A stretch of DNA of 25,420 nucleotides from Acidithiobacillus sp. (lineage in GTDB: Bacteria; Pseudomonadota; Gammaproteobacteria; Acidithiobacillales; Acidithiobacillaceae): positions 1 through 25,420 of the forward strand of contig JAPTWR010000146.1 of the NCBI GenBank assembly GCA_028065135.1, read 5' to 3'. Both the position numbers and the translations under genes were made by a program. The notes below the pieces were generated by a model. That model saw only the letters and a list, made by a program, of their open reading frames with translations, had not been told where the DNA came from and searched no databases. The first letter of the stretch is position 1. Each line of letters opens with the position of its first letter. Shown here in pieces: positions 14,302 through 23,365 of this stretch.

Positions 14302-17145
14302 ATGAACTGCGTAGTGGTGGTGGGCAACCGGATTTTTACCCCGGATGAAGTCATGGATATCGCGCTTGGAGACGCCGTCTGGGACAACGCGACCAGGACG
14401 CTGACCTATGTCAAAGGAACCCAGGCGGAGGATTTTGAATCTTCCGTGGGTACCCCTATCCAGCTGGCGGCGAACGATGGAAACGGCTTGGATCTATCCA
14501 GAGATCCCGGGGGTACCTGGGAAAACGAAGAAGATACGGATCCGCACCTGGGCCTCGATGATCTGGGGGAACCGACGGTGCGATCCCCGGTATTGGAACC
14601 CGGGTTTACCGCATTGGAGGAAGAGCGCTTTTCGCCAGCGGCCGCGGAGGAGGCAGCGTTTGCAGGATCCGAGCGCCTGCCGGAGACCCTGGCCGTGCTG
14701 TCCGCTGCCGATGCCGTGGTGCTCGACGTCGAGACGACGGCCCTCTCGGCCTATGATCACCCGGTGGCACCGGCCTTCTCGCAGAAGATCGGAGACAAAA
14801 CCATCAAAGAACTGCTTGTAGCCGGCTGCTCCCTGGACATCCGGCCCAGGGCACGGGTGCTATCCCTCTACGTCCCACAAGACGGGTATCGGGTGGCTTT
14901 CGATCTGGCCCGTTTGATGGAAGACCACCGGGCCGCACTGGCCGGAGCCCTCCACGACAAGGTATGGATCGGCCATAACCTGGGTTTCGACTACGCCTGG
15001 ATGCTGGCCTTGCATCCAGAGGTCCGGCCCCGGCGCATCATCGACACCCTGTTGCTGGCCACGACGCACCGGCCCCAGGCCCTGTACGAGATGCAGGCGG
15101 CGCTGGTCACCAACGGGATCCACGAGTGGAACATACGGGACGCCCTCTGGGACTATGTGCAAGGGAAGCTGTCCCGCAAAAAACAGGACGACGGCGACGG
15201 CGGGGCGCTGTCCCTGCAATCTCTGTCCCTGCTCTACCTGCAGGAAAGCCTCGACAAATCCTACCAGAAGCCACACAACTGGATGGTGGACCGGCTCACC
15301 CGGGCGCACTGGGAGTATTGCATGGGGGACGTGGAAACCCCTCTGCGCATTGCCCGCAAGCTCTTGCACCTGCCCGAAGAGGCGGACGCCGTCCAGATAT
15401 TGCAAGCCCTGGATGGCGATGCCCGGGCGGCTCCGGCGTACCGGATCCTGGAAACGGCGCTCCATACCATAGCCCGGATGCACCACAAAGGGGTGCCCTG
15501 GTCCGCCGAGCGGGCTGCCGCTCTCGATGCGGATCTGGCTCGGGAGGCCCGGGAAGCGGCGGAGAAACTGCTGGAGATCGCGCCCGAGCTGAGGCAGACC
15601 ATCGAGGTGCCCGGCAAGCCCACAAAGAAGCACCCCGACCCGGAGCCCTGGAAGATTTGCCCCATAGAAGATCTGCTATCGCCCAGCAAGGGGCTGACCG
15701 CCCCCGTAAAAGAGGCCATCGCGCACGCCATCGTGCAGGAGACGGGCAATTCGGCCCTGTTTCACTCGCCGGGCGGCGACGGCCCGGCGGAATCCATCAC
15801 GCTGGACGCGAAGCAGTTGGCCTTCGACTATCCCGATTCCCAAGTGGTCAAGCTGCTGGCCGCCGTGCAAGGCGCGGTAAAAGAGCGGGCGATGCTGTGT
15901 ACGCTGGCCGCCTGTGCGCGAGACACGCGGGACGGGCGTATCCACCCCCTGACCGGCGTCACGACGATCACCGGACGGACCTCCGCCACCAATCCGTCCT
16001 TGCAGCAGGTACCCCGGGACCCCCGATTCCGGGGGGTGTTTGCGGCTCGTCCCGGGCACCGGATCGTGGCCACCGATTTTGCTTCCATCGAGCTGCGAAT
16101 TGCCGCGGCGCTCGGGGTGCGGGCCTGGGAGGTGCTGTCCGTGGTGGTGGACGCCCTTTCCCGCGGCCGGGACAGCCCACACTACAAAAGCCTTCCCCGA
16201 ATCCGCAAGCGGATTGGCTGGATACTGGAGCACTGCCCGGACTTGGTAGCGTATCTGAAAAGCGGCGATCCGGACCCGCCGGATAGCCTGATAGAAACCG
16301 ATCCGCCCGTTTTCGGCGAAGCCGCGATCGAGGACTACGCCCGGTCCGCGGCCTGCGATCTGGCAAAGTGGGTTTCCCGCCTACGCAAGGCAACCGGAGG
16401 GGACCCGCAACGCTTACCCTTCCGCGCAGTGTACCTGCACGGCCTGGATCCGCATTTGCTGACGGCCATCGCCATGCGGGCTCAGTCCGGAGAATTTGAC
16501 CTGCGGGGGATGTCGCCATTGCAGTACCTGCAAAGTCTCCCGGCAGAGGAAACCGACATCCTCAAGAAGCGGATGAAAGACGCCCGGCAGGCGGCGAAGG
16601 TCGTCAACTTTGGTGCGCTATACGGCCAGCAGCCGGCTGGTCTGCACCGCTTCGGGGTGGTGGGGTACGGGCTCAGATGGACCGGGCAGGAGGCCGCCCA
16701 GGCCCACGAAGCCTGGTTCCGCCTGTACCCGGAGATTGGCCTGTGGCACTGGCTGATCCGTCGGTTTTTCGTGCAAAAAAAGCAGCCGATCCTGAATCCG
16801 TACAATCCGGTAGAGGCGGACCTGACCGGCAAGATTTATCGCTGGTCCACGCTGTCCGGCAGGATAGTCCTCTCTTCCAAGCTGACGTCCGCAGCCAACT
16901 ATCAGGATCAGGGTACGGGAGCGGAAATCGCACTGCTGGCCATTGGCACCCTGCCCCAGGACATCCAGGCCATGCTCATCAATTTCGTGCACGATGAACT
17001 GGTTCTGGAGGTCCCGGAAAGTCGGGTAGATGAGGTAGTGCAGATCGTCGAAAAGACTATGGTGGAGGCCGCCAACCGATTCCTGATGCCCTATGGAGTG
17101 CCCGCCGCCGTCGAGACGCAGGTGGGGGACGCGTGGGTGCATTGA
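14302..17145 (+). CDS. Family A DNA polymerase with 3'-5' exonuclease domain
   Basis: 947 residues, ATG 14302 with AGGAGG 7 bases upstream. About 130 residues of acidic, unrecognised sequence precede a proofreading exonuclease: D142-V-E144 (Exo I), N226-x3-D230 (Exo II) and Y339-x3-D343 (Exo III), all intact. There is no 5' nuclease domain. The polymerase has motif [11 protein letters not shown] (D592), motif B R762-x3-K766-x7-Y774-G and motif [11 protein letters not shown] (D898), all intact. Between motif A and the next conserved histidine (DPH, H718) lie about 126 residues, where E. coli Pol I has about 30, so roughly 95 extra residues sit there. It is likely the element's own replicative or gap-filling polymerase, followed by ssb and preceded by the shared upstream element. 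Not the chromosomal polA, judging by architecture and context. Confidence 0.95.
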   Translation: MNCVVVVGNRIFTPDEVMDIALGDAVWDNATRTLTYVKGTQAEDFESSVGTPIQLAANDGNGLDLSRDPGGTWENEEDTDPHLGLDDLGEPTVRSPVLEPGFTALEEERFSPAAAEEAAFAGSERLPETLAVLSAADAVVLDVETTALSAYDHPVAPAFSQKIGDKTIKELLVAGCSLDIRPRARVLSLYVPQDGYRVAFDLARLMEDHRAALAGALHDKVWIGHNLGFDYAWMLALHPEVRPRRIIDTLLLATTHRPQALYEMQAALVTNGIHEWNIRDALWDYVQGKLSRKKQDDGDGGALSLQSLSLLYLQESLDKSYQKPHNWMVDRLTRAHWEYCMGDVETPLRIARKLLHLPEEADAVQILQALDGDARAAPAYRILETALHTIARMHHKGVPWSAERAAALDADLAREAREAAEKLLEIAPELRQTIEVPGKPTKKHPDPEPWKICPIEDLLSPSKGLTAPVKEAIAHAIVQETGNSALFHSPGGDGPAESITLDAKQLAFDYPDSQVVKLLAAVQGAVKERAMLCTLAACARDTRDGRIHPLTGVTTITGRTSATNPSLQQVPRDPRFRGVFAARPGHRIVATDFASIELRIAAALGVRAWEVLSVVVDALSRGRDSPHYKSLPRIRKRIGWILEHCPDLVAYLKSGDPDPPDSLIETDPPVFGEAAIEDYARSAACDLAKWVSRLRKATGGDPQRLPFRAVYLHGLDPHLLTAIAMRAQSGEFDLRGMSPLQYLQSLPAEETDILKKRMKDARQAAKVVNFGALYGQQPAGLHRFGVVGYGLRWTGQEAAQAHEAWFRLYPEIGLWHWLIRRFFVQKKQPILNPYNPVEADLTGKIYRWSTLSGRIVLSSKLTSAANYQDQGTGAEIALLAIGTLPQDIQAMLINFVHDELVLEVPESRVDEVVQIVEKTMVEAANRFLMPYGVPAAVETQVGDAWVH

Positions 17146-17173
17146 TCTGGCTACCATCCCCACTATCCGCCCA

Positions 17174-17196
17174 TCGCAACAACCCGATGCTATACC
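17174..17196 (+). promoter_or_regulatory. Shared 23-bp upstream element, copy 8 (ssb)
   Basis: TCGCAAC (17174-17180), eight bases, GCTATACC (17189-17196); perfect consensus. Its edge is 46 bp before the ssb ATG, so ssb can be transcribed separately from polA. Confidence 0.75.
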
Positions 17197-17242
17197 CACC
17201 CAAGGCCGGATTTCCCAGCCTCTGAAACGCAAGGAGAACGCC

Positions 17243-17674
17243 ATGTCTGGAGTCAACAAAGCCATTTTACTCGGTCACCTGGGCCGGGACCCGGAAATGC
17301 GGTACATGCCCGACGGGACCGCCAACGCTACCCTGAACGTGGCAACGTCCGAGACCTACAAAGACCGCGACGGCAACAAGCAAGAGCGTACGGAGTGGCA
17401 TCGGGCAGTTTTCTGGGGCCGGACGGCCGAGGTCGCGGGGGAATACCTTCGCAAAGGCAGCATGGTCTACATTGAGGGTCGCCTGCGCACCCGCAAATGG
17501 ACGGACAAAGAGGGTCAGGACCGCTACACCACAGAGATCGTCGGCGACCGTCTCCAGATGGTTGGTGGACGACGGGATGGCGACGCTGACGACCGCGACG
17601 GCCAAGGTGAGTCGGACAGAGGTAAGGGAATGGATCCGGTCCCTGGGGACGAGTTCGACAATATCCCGTTTTAG
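17243..17674 (+). CDS. ssb: Single-stranded DNA-binding protein
   Basis: 143 residues, ATG 17243 with AAGGAG 6 bases upstream. The first 108 or so residues form the OB fold: [20 protein letters not shown], then [30 protein letters not shown] and [15 protein letters not shown], all typical of bacterial SSB. A short Asp/Gly/Arg-rich linker leads to the acidic tip DEFDNIPF, the usual docking site for partner proteins. It is about 35 residues shorter than E. coli SSB, mainly in the linker, a common feature of plasmid and phage versions. It would coat single strands during element replication or conjugative transfer, together with the polymerase and primase-helicase next to it. Confidence 0.97.
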   Translation: MSGVNKAILLGHLGRDPEMRYMPDGTANATLNVATSETYKDRDGNKQERTEWHRAVFWGRTAEVAGEYLRKGSMVYIEGRLRTRKWTDKEGQDRYTTEIVGDRLQMVGGRRDGDADDRDGQGESDRGKGMDPVPGDEFDNIPF

Positions 17675-17986
17675 GGGCCCACCATCACCGCGACTCCTGT
17701 CAACTACAGTTGACACATGCTTCAGGTGCTTGGCCTGCGGCTTTCGTTCAAAACGGCGCGCTCGGGCCGACCCGCTCGCGGGTAATAAAGTCCAGAACGG
17801 GTATAGTTACGCCAGACAAGACGGTTTACAGCGGGCTCGCCAATGGTGCGTCAACGACAGGTACGCAGCGGAAGCAGACATTGCCCCACCCGCAAGGATC
17901 GGATAATATCGATCAAAGGCAGACATTGCGTAAGCCATAAATATACGGCCGTCCTAATCAAGCATCGAAAATCTCCCATCAAAAAT
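17675..17986. promoter_or_regulatory. Intergenic region with a palindrome, short repeats and a possible promoter
   Basis: No gene is supported in these 312 bp. TGTCAACT-AC-AGTTGACA (17698-17715) is a perfect operator-sized palindrome 24 bp past ssb. ACCCGC-TC-GCGGGT (17770-17783) is a tight hairpin without a T-run. GCAGACATTGC occurs twice (17874-17884 and 17919-17929). GATAAT at 17902-17907 is a possible -10 box for the following gene, without a good -35. The base composition appears to change from GC-rich to AT-richer within this stretch. Confidence 0.5.
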
Positions 17987-19246
17987 ATGGATATCTTCGA
18001 ATTCATCAGAAGTTGGAACCTAGATAAGAACCCTACCACGCCACGAACCTTTAAGAAGCGGGAAGTGGATCTGCTTCTCGAAGACATAGAGGCACTCTAC
18101 ACGTCTCCTGCTGAGCCAAAGATTGGGTCACTGAACCCCGGTATCCGGGATGGGCTCGATCTATTCAGTAGCCAGCCGCAGCGCCGTCTCGATTCGCTCA
18201 GCGTCCCCATCCTTCTTTCTAAGCGTGTATGGCTCCCAGACCCTGTCTTTTCGGCAATTGCACCAAGTGCAGCCAGTGTTTGGGAAAAAATGCCAGACTC
18301 AGGCAGCACCTACTTCACAAATGCACCCGTTATCCACACCGGATGGAAACATGTGGCTCAAATACCAGCTTCACAGCGGAAAGACGCACTCAGGACAATC
18401 TTTTCTGTGGCGATACCTCGCCTACTCAAGTTGGAACAGCTCGTACAGTGTGGTGCCATTGGTTTCTACTCCTGGGAGCGACTGGTAGAGGATGATCTCC
18501 CAAAATTTCAGGAAACTGCGATGACTCTTAAGGAGTCCGGTTTGGTCGACAAAGTTGGAACGGCTTATCCGCAACATGATTACAGTCTCGGGACGCGCTT
18601 GTCTGGCATACGCATCACTATTCAAGACGATCATCCCGTAACAGGAGCGAAAGCTGGAACGCCTCTTTGGATAAGTGAGAAGATGCCTATCCTGGTATAC
18701 GGATTACTAAACGCGCTTACCTCCGACCGGCTGGCGAGTCGTTTTGAACCTTCGCTGCCAGGTGATCGCATAGTCTATGATTTTGTCCGGTCAAACGGGA
18801 AAAGCTATACAGACAAGCCTTCGCAAGATAATTTCCTTCAACTTCCAGCGCTCGACGCTGCGGTATGGGAGGATGTTGTTGCAATCCGGAAGGATTCCGA
18901 ACTACTGGATCGATTCCGCGAAATGCTTGCTGAGTTGAGTATCGCGGAATCATCACTAGCGGCTGAAGCGATACGGGGTGGGCTTAAGGACCTAGCCAAG
19001 GAGTTAAACGCAGACAAAGCCCTGCTTAAGCGAACTGGGTCGTCTACGTTGAATTTCCTGCTGGCGATCCTCGGCGGCACACTAGTTGGGGGTTATACCG
19101 GCAATTTAGCTAGCGGTGCCTTAACGACAGCAATGTCGGCCGGGATTCCATATTTAAAGGACCTTGCTGTAACAGCCTTTGGGGGGCAGGCGCGGGAGAC
19201 TAAGCTGAGGTACGAAGTCGTGACCCGCATCTTACATCGATTCTAA
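17987..19246 (+). CDS. Unrecognised 419-aa protein with a C-terminal glycine-rich hydrophobic segment
   Basis: 419 residues from ATG 17987. The frame is open to 17843, but upstream residues are basic and low in quality; no start has a good ribosome site. The N-terminal 150 residues are mixed. A middle part with WKHVAQIPASQRKDALRTIF and PRLLKLEQLVQCG is helical. Residues about 354-390 are hydrophobic and glycine-rich (LNFLLAILGGTLVGGYTGNL) and could form a membrane hairpin. I do not recognise any domain. By eye its codons are AT-richer than the replication genes to its left. It stands alone between the replication block and a MITE-like element, as a cargo or defence gene often does, but nothing proves such a role. 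Confidence 0.7.
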   Translation: MDIFEFIRSWNLDKNPTTPRTFKKREVDLLLEDIEALYTSPAEPKIGSLNPGIRDGLDLFSSQPQRRLDSLSVPILLSKRVWLPDPVFSAIAPSAASVWEKMPDSGSTYFTNAPVIHTGWKHVAQIPASQRKDALRTIFSVAIPRLLKLEQLVQCGAIGFYSWERLVEDDLPKFQETAMTLKESGLVDKVGTAYPQHDYSLGTRLSGIRITIQDDHPVTGAKAGTPLWISEKMPILVYGLLNALTSDRLASRFEPSLPGDRIVYDFVRSNGKSYTDKPSQDNFLQLPALDAAVWEDVVAIRKDSELLDRFREMLAELSIAESSLAAEAIRGGLKDLAKELNADKALLKRTGSSTLNFLLAILGGTLVGGYTGNLASGALTTAMSAGIPYLKDLAVTAFGGQARETKLRYEVVTRILHRF

Positions 19247-19399
19247 GACATGCCTCTAAACTATTTTCAATGGGAATCTGCCACTCCATGAATATCATAA
19301 GTATTGTTGGGCAACCCATTTTTCGCGCAGCGGGCAAATGCCAACTGCAATGCGTTAATATTGCTGGTCGGATTGCACCCGCCCCATCAGATCATCTGA

Positions 19400-19499
19400 G
19401 GGGCACCTCGAATAACCTCAAATTCCCGCATGGACATCGGCGCAACTCTCTGATTCAACGGCATCAGAATTTTGGCGAAACGGGTTTTTCGAGGTCCCC
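19400..19499. mobile_element. 100-bp MITE-like element with terminal inverted repeats
   Basis: The left end reads GGGGCACCTCGAATAACC and the right end, inverted, GGGGACCTCGAAAAACCC: about 17 bases match allowing one inserted base and a few mismatches. TGA stands directly outside both ends (19397-19399 and 19500-19502), which fits a 3-bp T-N-A target duplication as made by some IS5-family groups. There is no coding capacity, so this is an internally deleted IS or MITE. The family is a guess. Confidence 0.6.
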
Positions 19500-19502
19500 T
19501 GA

Positions 19503-19644
19503 GAATAGTTCATAGGCATGTTCTAAGATCACGGAAATGCACAAGCCTATTTTCGACGCTAGGAAAGTCGGTTATGGGGTCGGATGCTGTCAATCTATCA
19601 TCGGCAGCAAATGACCGCTTTCTTTGCGACCGTGAGCATCAAGG
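19503..19644. other. Gene-free spacer before the first dinB copy
   Basis: Together with 19247-19399 this makes up the rest of the 540-bp gap between the 419-aa gene and dinB. I see no coding frame with a start signal and no further repeats here. Confidence 0.4.
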
Positions 19645-19750
19645 TGAATTTATCGCTTTCCCTTGGCGCTCGGCAAGCAGCATCGCCTCCCAGGTGGTCG
19701 CCTCGCGCAACGACAGACATCCTTGCCCCGTCATCGTCAGAGGATTCCAT

Positions 19751-19771
19751 CTGGTAGACTCTCCTGGTCAG
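19751..19771 (+). promoter_or_regulatory. Conserved 21-bp site upstream of dinB copy 1
   Basis: CTGGTAGACTCTCCTGGTCA plus a final G, at the same position as the site at 23795-23815 before dinB copy 2. Outer bases are partly palindromic (CTG...CAG). A LexA-type operator is possible for an SOS polymerase, but the sequence is unlike the E. coli box. Confidence 0.3.
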
Positions 19772-19787
19772 GTGAGGAGGTTACCGA

Positions 19788-20912
19788 TTGCCCAGCCCAA
19801 CACCAGAGCGCAGCCCGGAGCTCCGCAAGATCATCCACGTGGATATGGATGCCTTCTTTGCAGCGGTCGAGCAACGCGATCGGCCAGAGCTCCGTGGTCT
19901 GCCGGTGATTGTCGGTGGCGACCCCAATGGCCGGGGCGTCGTTGCGACGTGCAGCTATGAGGCACGACGATTTGGTATCCGCTCGGCCATGTCCGCAGCC
20001 AAGGCCCGTTCGCTCTGCCCCCAGGCCATCTTTGTCCGTCCCCGCATGGAAGCCTATCGGGAGGCCTCCCGCCAAGTGATGGCCATCCTGCGCAGTTACA
20101 CACCGCTGGTGGAACCCCTGTCTCTGGATGAGGCCTTTCTGGATGTGACTGCCGTAACGGCCAACGGAACCCTGGCAGGCGAGATCGCTCGGGAGATCCT
20201 GGATCGCATCCATCAAGAAACGGGGCTAACGGCTTCAGCAGGGGTCTCCTACAATAAGTTGCTCGCCAAGCTAGCCTCCGACTGACGTAAGCCCCACGGG
20301 CTTTTTGTCATTCCACCTGAGCGCGGCCTCGCTTTCTTGGCGCCGCTGCCCGTTGGCAAGCTACATGGCGTGGGTCCGGCAACCGTCAAAAAGCTCTCGG
20401 CGATGGGCGTGGAAACGGTCTTGGATCTACGGAACCTCTCGCTGGAGTTTCTTGTGACCCATTTCGGCAAGTCGGGAGGCTGGTTTTACGACGTGGCGCG
20501 GGCGATCGACGAGCGGCCGGTACAGCCGTCCCGCCAGCGGAAGTCGGTGGGAACCGAACGCACCTTCTCCAAAAACTTGGAGGATCGAAGCGTCATGCGG
20601 ACTACGCTACAGGAAATGGCCGCGCAAGTTGCGGCCCGCCTCCAGGCCTTGAACCTGGCGGGCCATACCGTGAATATCAAAGCGCGCTTTCCCGATTTTA
20701 CCACGGTCACCCGAGCATATACGGCGACCGAGGGCATCGGAAGCGTGGATGCTATCGCGGCCTTGCTACCAGAGTTACTCGACCGAGCCGTTCCCAAGAG
20801 CGCGTCCGTGCGCCTGCTGGGGATCACCGTGAGCAGCTTGGTCGACGTCCTGGAAGCGAGCCAGGTAGCACACCAGTTGTGCTTGCTGGACGAAATCCTC
20901 AACCCGCGGTAA
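19788..20912 (+). pseudogene. dinB: DNA polymerase IV, copy 1, interrupted by an in-frame stop
   Basis: The full reading frame is 375 codons, starting at TTG 19788 behind AGGAGG with 7-base spacing. It carries the DinB palm motifs [28 protein letters not shown] and [10 protein letters not shown]. Codon 166 is TGA (20283-20285) where the second copy has TGG in LASDWRKPHG; the frame is otherwise intact, ending in a QLCLLDE sequence like a clamp-binding motif. A single G-to-A change therefore separates it from a full gene. As read, it would give a 165-residue protein with catalytic residues but no thumb or little finger, so probably inactive. Reinitiation downstream is not supported. A sequencing error at one base would also explain it. 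Confidence 0.88.
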
Positions 20913-21087
20913 GAATATCGCCAGGGAATGGGCGGTGATGCAGCGGGAGCGGACATTCAGCAGGCTGGCCATCGTCTTCTCAAAACTCATCATCATGGCC
21001 GAAAACCGTGCCTTCATACCGATATGGCATTTTGAGAATTACAACTCATTGATTTTCGTTGCGGGCATAATCGGCATAAAAGGCCTC

Positions 21088-22998
21088 TCAAAAACGGTGG
21101 GTTATGACTTCAGAGTCATGCATCCATTTTACCAGGCTATCGGCCGTCATGGGTTTGGCAATCCAGTATCCTTGAAGGGTGTTGCACTGGATGGTCTGTA
21201 GTAGATCGGCGCACTCGACGGATTCCACGCCTTCAGCGATCACCCCGACCCCTATACCGTTTGCAGCTACGATGATACCGGAAACAATGGCGAGATCGTT
21301 TTTGTTCTTCAGTATGCTTTTCGTGAAGCTGCCATCGATTTTGATGGATGTTGCTGGAAACTTCTGCATATAGGTCAGAGACGAGTATCCTGTGCCGAAA
21401 TCGTCCAGGGATACGCCCAACCCCCACAGCCGACATTGCTGCAAAATCGAACAGACCAGTCGAAAGTCCGATATCTCTGCGGTTTCCGTGACCTCCAGCG
21501 TGATATTTCCCGGAGACACGCTGGGATTTTCAAGCACCAGGCTCTCGATATCCTCCAGAAACTTCGGATCAAGAAGATGAGTAACGCTCACGTTGACGGC
21601 TATAGGGATATCGAGCCCCTGGGTTTGCCACGCTTCTGCTTGAATGAGTGCGTTCTGCAGGACGAATCGACCAACCGGGCGCGCCAGTCGCTGGTGGTTC
21701 AGGGCGCTTCCGAAACTGGCCGGTGTCAGTACCCGGTCGTCCGAGTGTATTCGGAGCAGAGCTTCCACGCCGACCAATCGCACGCTACCTTGCGGAGCGC
21801 GGTGGACGATTGGTTGATAGTGTAGGCGTAGCGAGCCGTATTGCAGCGCCTGGGTAAGCAGCCGTACCGGCTGGATATCGTTTTCTGGGGTTGTTTCGGA
21901 AGACGCATTGTACAAGGTGAACTGGTCCTTTCCCCCATGCTTTGCCGCGTAGAGTGCACGATCGGCATGCCGAAGCAAGGTTTCCGGATCTTCATTCTCC
22001 AGAGGGTAAAGGGTCCAACCGAGGCTTGCCGAGTTCTCCACACACAGGTCGTCGTTTATTGTGATGGGTTCTCTCAGTGCGTCGAGGATACGGTGGGAGA
22101 GAATTTCCAGATCGTCCACACAAGTCAGCTCGCGAACAATCAGTCCAAACTCGTCGCCACCCAATCGGGCACACACATCGCCCGTGCGCAATGCGGACAA
22201 GACTCGTCGAGCCGTCTCCTGGAGCACGGCATCGCCGACGGCATGCCCCAAGGTATCGTTGATATCTTTCAGATTGTCTAAGTCGAGCATTCCGACCGCG
22301 AGCAGACGGTCGCTCTGGAGGGTAAGGGTACAGTGTCGTTGCAGTTCCGATTGGAACTTGCGTCGATTCGGAAGCCCTGTAAGAACGTCGGTAACGGCCT
22401 CACCCTTGAGTTGATCTATCAGGGAGCACTGATGCAGCATGGACTGGGCGGATCGCGCAAAGGCCAGGAAAGGGGCCTCCCCTACCTTCTGGAAATAGTC
22501 CTCTGAGTCTCCGTAAAGGACGATGACTCCCGATTGTCTCTCGTCTGGACACGAGAGCCGCAAGGCAATGGCCGTTTGAAACCCGTACCGGCGCGCAGAT
22601 CGACGCCAAGGTCCGTAGAGTGACCGCTTGGATATACCCATTTCCACCAAGTCGGCTCCGGAGATGGCTTGAAATACAGGCCCTCGCTTGGTGAGCAGAT
22701 TGCGGCGGATTTTGAGGGTGTTTGCATACTCCAAGGCAGGCCCAACGGCGATCTGCGGGACGATCTCTTGGCTATTGCTAGGACCGATCCACAGCCAAGC
22801 CAAAAGGATGTGCGGAGTAGCTTCTACGAGAGTGCGACACAGCCCCTCCAGAAGGGCGCTGTGATCCATTGTGGTGACGAGCTCGGTGGCCTTTTCCAAG
22901 AGCGTCGCGGTCAGGCGATAGCGCTCTTCTGCGATCAAGTCGTCGGATATGGGGACCGATTGGCTGGGATAGACGGGCTTCTGTGGCTTGGAGAACAT
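21088..22998 (-). CDS. GGDEF-EAL cyclic-di-GMP signalling protein with N-terminal GAF-like sensor
   Basis: 636 residues from ATG 22998, without a clear ribosome site. Residues about 25-195 look like a GAF-type sensor, with no membrane segment, so it is cytoplasmic. The GGDEF domain (about 200-365) has an intact RLGGDEF (280-284) and an intact inhibitory RxxD site (R271-D274), so diguanylate cyclase activity is possible. The EAL domain (about 380-630) has E412-A-L, NVSVTHL, LEVTE, DDFGTGYSS, IKIDGSF, AEGVE and QGYWIAKPM, all expected for an active c-di-GMP phosphodiesterase. Either activity may dominate. It lies between the two dinB copies, convergent with the first, and is not linked to an obvious partner. 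The domain call is secure. Confidence 0.95.
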   Translation of the reverse strand: MFSKPQKPVYPSQSVPISDDLIAEERYRLTATLLEKATELVTTMDHSALLEGLCRTLVEATPHILLAWLWIGPSNSQEIVPQIAVGPALEYANTLKIRRNLLTKRGPVFQAISGADLVEMGISKRSLYGPWRRSARRYGFQTAIALRLSCPDERQSGVIVLYGDSEDYFQKVGEAPFLAFARSAQSMLHQCSLIDQLKGEAVTDVLTGLPNRRKFQSELQRHCTLTLQSDRLLAVGMLDLDNLKDINDTLGHAVGDAVLQETARRVLSALRTGDVCARLGGDEFGLIVRELTCVDDLEILSHRILDALREPITINDDLCVENSASLGWTLYPLENEDPETLLRHADRALYAAKHGGKDQFTLYNASSETTPENDIQPVRLLTQALQYGSLRLHYQPIVHRAPQGSVRLVGVEALLRIHSDDRVLTPASFGSALNHQRLARPVGRFVLQNALIQAEAWQTQGLDIPIAVNVSVTHLLDPKFLEDIESLVLENPSVSPGNITLEVTETAEISDFRLVCSILQQCRLWGLGVSLDDFGTGYSSLTYMQKFPATSIKIDGSFTKSILKNKNDLAIVSGIIVAANGIGVGVIAEGVESVECADLLQTIQCNTLQGYWIAKPMTADSLVKWMHDSEVITHRF

Positions 22999-23042
22999 AG
23001 GGCCATAGTTAGAACAGGCTGGTTTTATGTCTACGCTATATT

Positions 23043-23071
23043 ACCAGACACAAGGCATCATCGTGTCTGGT
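23043..23071. promoter_or_regulatory. Inverted repeat between hicA and the GGDEF-EAL gene
   Basis: ACCAGACAC (23043-23051) and GTGTCTGGT (23063-23071) are exact complements with an 11-base loop. It lies about 90 bp past the hicA stop and 45 bp before the GGDEF-EAL start, both leftward. No T-run follows on the minus strand, so an operator is as likely as a terminator. Confidence 0.45.
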
Positions 23072-23158
23072 GGGTGCTGACCTCTGTGGGCCGATGGCCT
23101 AATTTTCTGGGTTTTCCATCTGTCCAGTGAGGGCTGTTTCGAGACAAAACGATTGAAA

Positions 23159-23365
23159 TCATTTCAAGTCCTCCGGAGAAAGGCCAGTCTGCTTGGCAAG
23201 CCGCGCCAGCATCTTCGGGCCGATTTCTTCTCCGTCATGAAACGCAAACACCACGTCCGGCCTGCCGAGCGTTCGATGTGATCCTGTCTGTCGCTTGACG
23301 CGCCAACCAATCCGGAGAAGTGCGGCCAAGACCAGTCGCGCCTTCAAAGAAGGCCATTGGCTCAT
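23159..23365 (-). CDS. hicA: HicA-type toxin (mRNA interferase)
   Basis: 68 residues, ATG 23365 overlapping the hicB stop as ATGA, so translation is coupled. The fold is the double-stranded-RNA-binding-like HicA fold: an N-terminal helix LVLAALLRIGW, then VKRQTGSHRTLGRP with the catalytic His30 of the GSH motif, a strand VVFAFHDGEEIGPKML and a final helix LAKQTGLSPEDL. HicA toxins cleave mRNA when free of HicB. Length is normal for the family. Here the antitoxin gene comes first, the reverse of the most common hicA-hicB order. Confidence 0.9.
   Translation of the reverse strand: MSQWPSLKARLVLAALLRIGWRVKRQTGSHRTLGRPDVVFAFHDGEEIGPKMLARLAKQTGLSPEDLK

Larger units (their letters stand above)
19645..20958 (+). 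repeat. dinB duplication, copy 1
   Basis: Matches 23698-24999 along its full length, from TGAATTTAxCGCTTTC upstream to a conserved GTGATGCAGCG tract and CATTC downstream of the gene. Similarity is very high in the first 500 bp of the gene (about 93 percent in a stretch I compared) and much lower around 20400-20500, so the pair is a mosaic and not a fresh duplication. Confidence 0.85.

Noticed and set aside
4145..17196. The 23-bp element as a standard sigma-70 or sigma-54 promoter
   Set aside because: Only 11 bp separate TCGCAA from TATACC, too few for -35/-10, and the GG/GC pair of sigma-54 sites is absent.
20286..20912. A separate gene for the 3' half of dinB copy 1
   Set aside because: It is in the same frame as the 5' half, has no ribosome site at its TTG and matches the C-terminal part of copy 2.
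20935..21201. Small plus-strand frame after dinB copy 1
   Set aside because: Its beginning is the duplicated tail of the dinB segment and the rest runs antisense into the GGDEF-EAL gene.
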